A DNA stretch of 64,000 nucleotides. Origin: Miscanthus floridulus. Taxonomy: Eukaryota > Streptophyta > Magnoliopsida > Poales > Poaceae. Within the stretch, counting starts at the first letter, position 1, and each line of letters begins with the position of its first letter. The position numbers and the translations under genes are program-made. Of this stretch, positions 57,051-64,000 are shown one piece after another. The notes beneath the pieces are model-generated. The model saw only the letters and a list, made by a program, of their open reading frames with translations, made no database searches and was not told where the DNA came from. The stretch is from positions 145,159,769 through 145,223,768 of the forward strand of contig NC_089585.1 in the NCBI RefSeq assembly GCF_019320115.1. Reading direction: 5' to 3'.

Positions 57051-57076
57051 TTCGCTCCTTTATAGTGTAGAATAGA

Positions 57077-57579
57077 TAGATATAGATAGATAGACTAGGA
57101 CCCAAAAAGATTGAAGCATGTTGTGAACTGTCTATTTTTCTTACTCGATTGACTATGCCTGCAGGACGGAAATATTTCATTGTTCTGAAACACCGGCCGT
57201 CCACCACTTGGGCACCTGAGAGCCGTCCGATCTGAGTTATGCAGCCTGGATCAGACCAATGGCAGAGACGCCAGCAAAGGGCGAAGCAGAGGCCAGCTGC
57301 TCACTTGGTTGGCAAAGTATACAACCTGCATTCTGCAACTACTAGCAACAGCACGAGGCAGAGTGCAGCAATAGCATCTGCAAATTGGCAGCTGCAGCTA
57401 GCACTAGCAGCGTCTGTAATTAGCGTCTGCTATCGCATTCGCACGGTCACAGATTGTGACCTACCTCGTTCTAGGTACGATTCAGGCCATGAAACAGTTA
57501 ACATACCAACACAATCATCAATCCATACATGTCAAACTTTAACCTTTACTGATAATATTTACAAGATTTCAGAAGGCCA
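57077..57579. other. Gap, no gene recognised
   Basis: A moderately long frame at 57239-57598 (+) has no family resemblance and is rejected as coding. Confidence 0.35.
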
Positions 57580-57700
57580 AATGCTTCAACAGTTTTGAAA
57601 CTACATACCATTTGAGCATCACTACCCTTTTTTCTCAATCATGCAGGAAAAGAAGTAATGTCGCTCAAATGTTATGTAGTTGCAGAACTGTTGAAGCATT
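57580..57700. repeat. Long near-perfect hairpin downstream of the receptor kinase
   Basis: Arms 57580-57617 and 57663-57700 (38 nt each) are inverted with three mismatches and enclose a 45-nt loop. The arms contain AATGCTTCAACAG and, on the other side, CTGTTGAAGCATT. It could be a small MITE or the fold of a small-RNA precursor. Confidence 0.8.
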
Positions 57701-57950
57701 CGGTTTTATTTTTTTTTCACCTTTTTTTTTTCTTTTTCTATATTTTTCATTTTTTTAGAGGAAGCATTCATCTACCTAGAATGTTATGCATCAGTAAAAC
57801 TTGGTGGAAAGGAGGCTGCTGAGGAGATAAAATTGTTGGCACCTCCTTACCACAGCTACTAACCCCCTTGGCTTGGCAGGGAGACCACCTAACTAATCAG
57901 CCCATCAGTTCTTCTTAGGTAAGTATTTAGGTGTTGAGCGCCTTGCCTTC

Positions 57951-60140
57951 CTAGTAAGAAGGTGGTCGGAGTTCCCTTAGGCGTCCAACAACATGCTTCA
58001 TTGTGGGCCTAGAAGCAAGAGACTCCTGCGTGCACCGGACCGCCAGGTTCAGGAACTCAACCAGATCATCATGCGGGGCCTTCTCCCACAAGCCTTCGAT
58101 GAAGAACTCACGAACCCTGCCTCTTTGGATAAGCTTCACAGCCCAGCTGACAATGTTGAAACCATTTCCATATGGAGAAAATGATGGGTCCAGTGTTTTC
58201 TTGTCTGAAATCAGCTCCAGCAGCACAACTCCGTAGCTGTAGACATCTGCCTTGTCAGACACGCGGCATGTCATTGCATACTCAGGAGCCACATAACCAA
58301 AAGTACCAGCAACATCCGTTGTCGCATGCGTTTCTGAGTTCCGGAGAAGCCTCGCCAATCCAAAATCAGAAAGGTAGGCGTTGCATTCATTGTCGAGCAA
58401 TATGTTGTTTGGCTTGACATCTCGGTGCAGAATGCGGGGGACGCATTCGTCATGCATGTACGCAAGCGCACGAGCAACATCCAGAGCAATCTTGTGAAGC
58501 CTTCTCCAGCTGATTGGCCTCTTACCCCTCTCTTGTATGAACCTTTCCAGGTTGCCACCTGGCAGATAGTTGTATATCAGAAACATCTCCGACTCGCTGA
58601 TGTGGTACCCCAAGAGAGTGACAAGATGAGGATGACGGCATTGCCCAAGGATCCTCACTTCTGCTTGGAACTCCTTGTCGCCATGCTGCTTCCCAATAGC
58701 AAGCCTCTTTATTGCCACAAGAACTCCAGGTGCCACCTCGGCTCTGTATGTCGCGCCAAAGCCGCCGGTGCCAATGCAGTTGCTAGCATTGAAATTCCCA
58801 GTGGCGCGGACCACAGTCTCATATGTCAGGGGGGCTCCAATTTCAACATCGGCGAAAATCTTGATTTCCCTTCCCCTAAAAGAGCGCTTTGATGCTCTCT
58901 GAGGCCATTTCCTTGTGCAGATGCACAGGGTGAGTGCAACTAACAGAACCACAACAATGGCTGATGCTGAAGCTATGGCAACAATCTCTTTGATACCCAA
59001 GCCACCATCACCATTGCTGCTACTGCTGCTGCTGGGGCTGCCATTAGAAGTGCCTGGCCTTGTCTCAGTCAGCTCACGGATAATTGTTGGCATAGGAGAA
59101 ACAGGAAACAGTTCACTAGTAACCGAATGAACAGTAAATACATGAACTGGTGAGGCGGCGGCAGCAGCATTAACACCAGCAGTTATCTCCTCCTCCCCAG
59201 ATAGTTTGTTGTTGTCAAGCAGTAAAACAGTTTGATTTTGCAGTGCCACAAGATCAACAGGAACCTCCCCTGATAGAGAATTGTTGGACAGATTAAGAAA
59301 TTCCAGCGACCCCAGCTGGCCCAAACTGGAAGGTATCTCACCGCTGAAATTATTGCCGGACAACGAGAGAAATTTCAGGTTCTTCAGCTCCGCGAGGCCT
59401 GAGGGAAGCCGGCCGTGGAGCAAGTTGCCGCTGAGATCCATCCGGACGAGGCTTCCGCAATGGAGGAGCGCCGGCGGCACGCCGCCAGTGAGCCTGTTCC
59501 CGGACAGGTTCAGAACCCGGAGACGCGCGAGCTCCCCAATCCGCGGCGGGATGGTTCCAGCCAACGAATTGGAGGACAGGCACAGGCGCCGGAGCGCGGC
59601 GCAGCTCCCCAGCGCCGGCGGGATTGCCCCGCTCAGCCGGTTCCCGGAAAGGTCCAAGCTTTTCAGCCCTTCGGGGAAGGTGGCCGGCAGGCGGCCACGG
59701 AGGGAGTTGCCGGCGAGGTTGAGCACCTGGAGGCGCCGCAGCCGCCAGAGCTGCGGAGGAATCTCGCCGCCGAGCCCCGCCGAGGGAAAGGCGAGCGATT
59801 TGAGCTCGGTGAGGCGAGCGACCGCCGGGGACAGCTCCCCTGCGAGGCGGCCGCCGGGTGGGGACGGGAGCGCGAGGGCCACGACGCGCCCGGACCCCGC
59901 GTCGTCGCAGGTGACCCCCGGCCAGGAACAGTGGTGGGCGCCGGACTCCGGCGACCACTGGAGGAGAGCGTCGACGGAGCCGGCGCCGGAGGTGAGGCCG
60001 CGCTTGAGGTGGAGCAGCGCCGGCATGTCGTCCTGCTGCTCCGGCAAGGACGACGGCGAGGACGCGACGGAGGCGGTGAGGAGGAGGAGGTGGAGAGCGA
60101 AGAGGACGGCGGTGGTGGCGGAGCGGCGGAGGAAGGCCAT
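57951..60140 (-). CDS. LRR receptor-like serine/threonine kinase, RPK2-like (LRR-XV)
   Basis: Single-exon, 729 aa. I start at the ATG at 60140, which opens a signal peptide ([20 protein letters not shown]). The in-frame ATG 57 codons upstream would put a polar leader before it. Order: signal peptide to about residue 27, N-terminal LRR cap with CSWPGVTC, about nine LRRs (to ~310), a Ser/Asn-rich juxtamembrane stretch, a membrane helix (about 385-407), then the kinase. Motifs seen: GTGGFGATY (~456), [14 protein letters not shown] (~571, an RD kinase), DFGLAR (~590), APE (~616). Kinase and juxtamembrane resemble Arabidopsis RPK2/TOAD2, which acts at the plasma membrane in meristem and anther development, but the LRR domain is shorter than in the 1151-aa RPK2. 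All key catalytic residues are present. GC is high in the LRR half and lower in the kinase half. Confidence 0.93.
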   Translation of the reverse strand: MAFLRRSATTAVLFALHLLLLTASVASSPSSLPEQQDDMPALLHLKRGLTSGAGSVDALLQWSPESGAHHCSWPGVTCDDAGSGRVVALALPSPPGGRLAGELSPAVARLTELKSLAFPSAGLGGEIPPQLWRLRRLQVLNLAGNSLRGRLPATFPEGLKSLDLSGNRLSGAIPPALGSCAALRRLCLSSNSLAGTIPPRIGELARLRVLNLSGNRLTGGVPPALLHCGSLVRMDLSGNLLHGRLPSGLAELKNLKFLSLSGNNFSGEIPSSLGQLGSLEFLNLSNNSLSGEVPVDLVALQNQTVLLLDNNKLSGEEEITAGVNAAAAASPVHVFTVHSVTSELFPVSPMPTIIRELTETRPGTSNGSPSSSSSSNGDGGLGIKEIVAIASASAIVVVLLVALTLCICTRKWPQRASKRSFRGREIKIFADVEIGAPLTYETVVRATGNFNASNCIGTGGFGATYRAEVAPGVLVAIKRLAIGKQHGDKEFQAEVRILGQCRHPHLVTLLGYHISESEMFLIYNYLPGGNLERFIQERGKRPISWRRLHKIALDVARALAYMHDECVPRILHRDVKPNNILLDNECNAYLSDFGLARLLRNSETHATTDVAGTFGYVAPEYAMTCRVSDKADVYSYGVVLLELISDKKTLDPSFSPYGNGFNIVSWAVKLIQRGRVREFFIEGLWEKAPHDDLVEFLNLAVRCTQESLASRPTMKHVVGRLRELRPPSY

Positions 60141-60431
60141 CTCCGGCCAGTCGCCGACGAGGACCAGGACCTGGACCTCCTCGAAGCGCCAAGCGGGACG
60201 GGAGCGGTGGTGGGGAGCTTTGTCTGGGTCAGTCAGTGGAGACCGAGTGACTCCCCGAGTCTGCCGACTGCTGTCGAAGTGTCGATGACTCGGAGACTTG
60301 TACTTGTACACGCGGTGGGGCCCACGCCTGGGGGCTGAACTTTCATAGGTCGGGAACGGAGGAACGTGGAGTGATTTCAGCGAATGCGAGGCGGCAGAGT
60401 GCGACGGATGCTTGGCTTTTTGGCTTTGTGG
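60141..60431 (-). promoter_or_regulatory. 5' leader/promoter region of the receptor kinase
   Basis: The frame stays open to an upstream ATG at 60311, so either a long leader or an N-terminal extension exists. No convincing TATA box seen. A hAT-type MITE begins about 290 bp upstream of the chosen start. Confidence 0.4.
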
Positions 60432-60949
60432 CAGCCTGAGCGTTCGGTTTTAACCGACGGTTCGGTTTTTCAAAATTTCGGTTTCCAAAAAATGACTCCG
60501 AATCGGTTTGCTAAAATTTTAAAAACCGACCAATTTTGGTTCGGTTTTTTAGTTTGGTTTTTCGATTAAAACCAAATAAACCGATGCAAGAAAACATCAG
60601 ACATGATTTAGAACTGACAGCACAGCACAGTATATTATTTGAAGACTCAAGACCGTTACAAACTTAACAATTAAATGCTCAAATCAAATATTACAAATTT
60701 ACAGTTCATTCTTGATAATAAACCACAGTACTCCATCAGTTTTGATAGACAACAGGAAAGAAACAGGTTCTAGCCAGCAGGACTACCGACTATTCGGTTT
60801 CTCGGTACTTCGGTTCGGTATGGCATAGAAGCCGAAGCCGAAGCTGAACACCGAACTTCACAGAACTGGAAACCGAAACCAAACCGAAAAACCGAACTAC
60901 CGACTATTCGGTTCGGTGTTCGGTTTTCGGTGAAAAAGCGCCCAGGGTG
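60432..60949. mobile_element. Non-autonomous hAT-type element upstream of the receptor kinase
   Basis: Flanked by CTTTGTGG (60424-60431) and ATTTGTGG (60950-60957), an 8-bp duplication with one mismatch. Ends CAGCCTGAGCG and, as complement of the right end, CACCCTGGGCG. Subterminal CGGTT and AACCG words are dense and inverted at the two ends. No transposase. Confidence 0.8.
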
Positions 60950-60957
60950 ATTTGTGG

Positions 60958-61199
60958 TGTTGAATTGTTCATTGCTGCGTCGCCGGCTCCTCAAGCTGTT
61001 TGGTAGGGATTCTTGAAGCTGTTTTGGGTGGCTGCCCGCTGCCTACCAAGCGGGCCGAGAAGGCGCCGCTCCTTGCGTGAAGCGCTGTATTTCCCGGTCT
61101 CTAGAGCAGTAGGAGAGAGGAGCGCTGATTTTCAGTTGATTAGTGTTCTGTGAGAAAGAATAACAAGCTGGAACGTGACCAGGCGAACACGCTTTAGCT
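60958..61199. other. Spacer with MITE remnant
   Basis: About 61130-61195 (TAGTGTTCTGTGAGAAAGAA ... CGAACACGC) resembles the element at 63388-63499. No gene. Confidence 0.4.
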
Positions 61200-61640
61200 T
61201 CGCCTAGCTCCATCCATCCTGTTTGCAGGCCCACCCAAAAATGCCCTTCCTCGACCAGGCGTCGTCGAAGCGCTGGCATTGGCACAGTCGCGGGCGGGGG
61301 GCACGGGGCCAGTGACGAGCGCAGGGCGCGGGCCGCCTCTGTGTGCAGGGGGCGCGAGCGCATGCACACCGGAGACGGAGAAGAGCATGGGCCCGAGGAA
61401 GATGATCTAGAGACAAGGCAGGGGCGAGGCGGCGGCTGGGGAGGCGCGGCCGCGACATGGGGAAGCGGAGGCGGCGGCGCGGGAAGGCGCGAGGAAACGG
61501 ATGTGGCGGCACGGGGAGGCTCGAGGAAGGCGGAGGCGTTGGCTCGGAGGCACGAGGACGTTCGACAGAGCAGCGCGGAGAAGAGAAATAGGAGCGCGAC
61601 GGGAGGAGAGTAAGGTAGTTGAGTACTGAGGAGGGTATGT
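61200..61640. other. GC-rich stretch, coding status unclear
   Basis: CpG-rich and open in several frames on both strands; all predicted peptides are Gly/Ala/Arg or Pro/Arg/Ser-rich with no domain. It could be a degraded gene 5' end or part of a repeat. I do not call a CDS. Confidence 0.35.
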
Positions 61641-61718
61641 GCATGGACGCCTCCATGTTGTTCATAGGAAGGAATTTCAGTTTCACAAAATCACGCAAAT
61701 TTTACCATGCGGATTTAA

Positions 61719-63300
61719 TTTTGCCTACGATTTAGCAGTGGCACAAGGTAGTTCGGTAGTGTAGTTACCAAGTTTTTTTTCCCTTTTCTTTATTAGCTTC
61801 TCGTATATACTGATAAAATTTCTTGTTTCCAAAAAAAAAAAAAGGAAAGACGAACACTCATCACTGTCGTCGAACACAGCATTCCAGGGATGCTCAACCG
61901 TGCTTGTTAGGGGGGGCATTTGTGTGTGTTGATAGATAGACCGTACAACAAAACAAATATTTAATTATTATTAGTTTCAGGGACCCTTAACGTCCACTGA
62001 TCATATTAGTCAGGCTTATCAGTCATGATCAGTGGCGGATCCAAAGGGGGGGCTGGGGGGGCTCCAGCCCCCCCTAATTTCTTGATTTCAATGCTAATTA
62101 CTGTAGCAAAAACTTGATTTCACCGTTAAATCTTCGTGCAAATCAACATCTCTGTTGTTTTAGCCCCCCCTTATCCCGCATCCCACATCCGCCACTGGTC
62201 ATGATACAGTATTTTTCTCTCACAACAAAATAGCATCAGCCGACTTATAAGCCACATAAACAATCAAGCGAACAGGTGGAATCTGTATAGGTTACCTATG
62301 CGTGTATGCATACCTTCGCATTGTATATGGTTGTAGGACACATGACCTAAATAAGCGGCAATGCCTTTCTTGTTTCTAGAACATACCAGTGACTTCATTC
62401 TAAGTCTCAGACACTTTTATTCTTTTTTTTATATTTCTCTCACTTAAGTGTCTACTTGTCCGTGGTCTCATATTCTACAAACAACTCTATAACTATTTTT
62501 AGTAAATAATATATTTATAAACTTATAGGACACACCACCTTTCCAACCAGTACATCTTGGGTATTAGTACCACCCATAGAGACACATGCACCACGTTTTG
62601 CCTATGATTTAGCAATGGCACAAGTAATTTGCATAGTTAGTTACCACCTTTTTTCTTTACTTTATTATAGCATCTCGTAATGATAAAAATTCTTGTTCCC
62701 TCGAAAACAAGTGGAAAGAGAACTGTGAATGGTCAGGTCATACACATACGACACCACGTTAGCCGTGCATGGGTCGTGGGACACACTACCTCACTAAACG
62801 GTGGTGTCTTTTCTTTTATTTAGCACATATTGGTGATTTTCACTAAAATAGCTTTGGTGTCTTTTCTTTGACTTGGGGACATATTTCTCTTGGCAAGTGA
62901 GCCATAGATGGTATCTTTGTTGTGTTGGGCTGTTAGGCCATATGATAAAAATAGATACTTATTATTAATTTGGCCATGGAGAGTAACATCCGCATGAGTT
63001 ACACGTAGCTTGCATTCATAATTGCACGTTGCTTATGGTTGTGGGACACACTACCTCACTCAGCGGTGGTGCCTTTTCTTTGTTTCTAGAAAATGTCGGT
63101 GACTTCATTTATTTCCCCATGCATTTTGTCCATTTATTCTATATTTCTCTCACCTAAGTGTCCACTTGTCCGCCATCTTATGTTGTACGAACAAATTTAT
63201 AAACTATTTTTAATAAGCAATATTATAAACTTCTAGGAGCATCATCCTTCCAAGCAACACATCTTGATCATTGATAGCATCATGGAGACACCAATTTTTC
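61719..63300. repeat. Old imperfect tandem duplication
   Basis: The segment 61719-61850 (GATTTAGCAGTGGCACAAG, TTACCAAG, CTCGTATATACTGATAAAAT) resembles 62601-62720. The segment 62320-62590 (TTGTTTCTAGAA, GTGACTTCATT, TATATTTCTCTCACTTAAGT) resembles 63040-63300, with a shorter third echo at 62765-62870. MITEs have since inserted. No coding content. Confidence 0.65.
62030..62197. mobile_element. 168-bp hAT-type MITE
   Basis: A perfect 8-bp duplication GTCATGAT (62022-62029 and 62198-62205) and 11-bp inverted ends CAGTGGCGGAT. G/C runs (GGGGGGGCT and AGCCCCCCC) lie just inside the ends. Confidence 0.92.
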
Positions 63301-63387
63301 ATCTAGGCGATTGTGTCGCTAAGAAGAATTTTGGCTTGGAGGACACGTACTCTTTCTCGCATCCATAGCAAAAGACGATGGGGGTGT

Positions 63388-63499
63388 TCAGCTGGTACCC
63401 TTGTCCACTGTAGTTCGACTTATTTTGGATGATTCAATAGTGTTCTGTGAGAGAGAATAAACTGAAACAATCCAAGACATGCTCAGCCGAACACGCTGG
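63388..63499. mobile_element. Small MITE
   Basis: Ends GTGTTCAGCTGG and, as complement of the right end, GTGTTCGGCTGA. It shares TAGTGTTCTGTGAGA and GAATAA words with the remnant at 61130. No clear duplication seen. Confidence 0.55.
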
Positions 63500-63538
63500 A
63501 TAAACGCATATTGTACGTACGATCAATAACCAATAAGG

Positions 63539-63924
63539 CAGGACCGTCTCTAGGAATTTGGGGTCCGAGAGCGAAATATAAGTTGGGGCGCTCATGTTCA
63601 TCGGGGCTGGAATGTTGCGAATGGCGCAGCGACAGAATTACAAAACGAGATCACAACAGCATGGCCGATGGGCGAACGGAGATACGGAGTCATGTAGAAG
63701 CAATTGCGAGTCTCTATGTTTCAATTGCCACAGTCGGCAGCTAAACATGATTGCGTCATAAGTTATGTGTTAGAAACAAGAAACTAATAGAGAAGTGCTC
63801 GACGCCTGAGCTAAATACTCAAAATTTGAACTGATATTAGCAGCCATGGGATGTAAATTTTGGGCCCTCTGCCTTTTGGGGCCTGAGCGGTCGCTCACCT
63901 CGCTCATGGCCTTCAATGGCCCTG
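63539..63924. mobile_element. Non-autonomous hAT-type element
   Basis: Flanked by CAATAAGG (63531-63538) and GAATAAGG (63925-63932). Ends CAGGACCGTC and, as complement of the right end, CAGGGCCATT. No coding sequence is supported inside. Confidence 0.75.
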
Positions 63925-63932
63925 GAATAAGG

Positions 63933-64000
63933 AAATCATAAGCATTCACGGCTTCACGCTGCCTGCTACTAAGGGCCTCTTTGACAGGGCTCCGGTGGCT
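63933..64000. other. Window end, possible start of another MITE
   Basis: The last bases (GGGCCTCTTTGACAGGGCTC) resemble the start of common grass MITEs, but the window ends here. Confidence 0.3.

Larger units (their letters stand above)
54001..57076 (-). mobile_element. Non-autonomous Helitron carrying two host-gene fragments
   Basis: On the minus strand the 5' end is TCTATTCTACACTATAAAGG preceded by A. The 3' end is CTAG followed by T, so the element lies between A and T as Helitrons do. A hairpin (54012-54028) sits 11 nt before the 3' end: seven stem pairs including two G-T wobbles and a 3-base loop. No Rep/helicase is encoded. It carries ERECTA-like exons and BI-1 exons on the same strand, with introns, which is typical of Helitron gene capture in grasses. 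The 5' end lies in an ATCT-rich run, so it could be off by a few bases. Confidence 0.75.

Noticed and set aside
60141..60311. Upstream ATG of the receptor kinase as the start
   Set aside because: It would place 57 polar residues before a clear signal peptide, so the ATG at 60140 is preferred.
59281..60338. Large + strand ORFs (335 and 307 codons) and a 280-codon minus ORF in another frame
   Set aside because: Shadows of the GC-rich LRR half of the receptor kinase; composition is Arg/Pro/Gly-rich and no domain is seen.
61204..61698. 164-codon minus-strand Pro/Arg/Ser-rich ORF
   Set aside because: Compositional product of a GC-rich stretch; open in several frames and not domain-bearing.
63511..63744. 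77-codon + strand ORF
   Set aside because: Lies largely within a hAT-type element and shows no domain.

Overview
The window is nuclear plant DNA, almost certainly from a grass. Reasons: a GC-rich single-exon receptor kinase whose GC content falls from 5' to 3', chromovirus, Tat and copia retrotransposons with grass-type termini, several hAT and Tourist-like MITEs, and a Helitron carrying intron-containing pieces of plant genes. The repeat families look like those of the sugarcane/sorghum/Miscanthus group, but that is inference. I see no prokaryotic features, CRISPR array, rRNA or convincing tRNA gene.

Layout. (1) 1-1194: no gene, and a Tourist-like MITE whose right end is triplicated. (2) About 1195-32707: one very large A-rich element that I read as a Mutator-like element (MULE). 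It holds a broken FAR1-like transposase (+), a broken Ulp1-like (C48) peptidase gene (-), a RING-H2 ORF (-) next to triplicated exon/donor units, and an unrecognised minus-strand protein with repeated domains. Two later insertions sit in it: a 13.4-kb Tekay/Del-type chromovirus (3628-17049) that splits a coding exon, and a solo LTR (20953-22283). (3) 32708-51735: a four-level nest. A Ty1/copia element (33707-50517) has a deleted Tat-lineage Ty3/gypsy element (33990-43453) inside one LTR. That gypsy element has a hAT-type element (36650-39041) in its gag. The copia pol also has a 1.96-kb LTR-like insertion. The nest is flanked by two copies of an unrecognised gene remnant. (4) 51736-57076: MITEs, a 5'-truncated LINE, and a 3.1-kb Helitron (54001-57076, minus strand) carrying fragments of two host genes, an ERECTA-family receptor kinase and a Bax inhibitor-1 gene. 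(5) 57077-60311: the only convincing intact host gene, a 729-aa LRR receptor-like kinase of the RPK2 (LRR-XV) type on the minus strand, with a near-perfect hairpin just beyond its 3' end. (6) 60312-64000: hAT-type MITEs, a GC-rich stretch without a clear gene, and an old imperfect tandem duplication.

How it fits together. Apart from the receptor kinase, most of the window is transposons inside transposons, and target-site duplications let the order be read. The two elements that carry gene pieces are the most interesting parts: the Helitron with ERECTA and BI-1 exons that keep their introns, and the giant MULE combining FAR1-like, Ulp1-like, RING-H2 and unknown proteins. No element here looks able to move by its own products. 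In the chromovirus 16 of 19 premature stops are TAG, which fits deamination of methylated CAG (CHG) sites.
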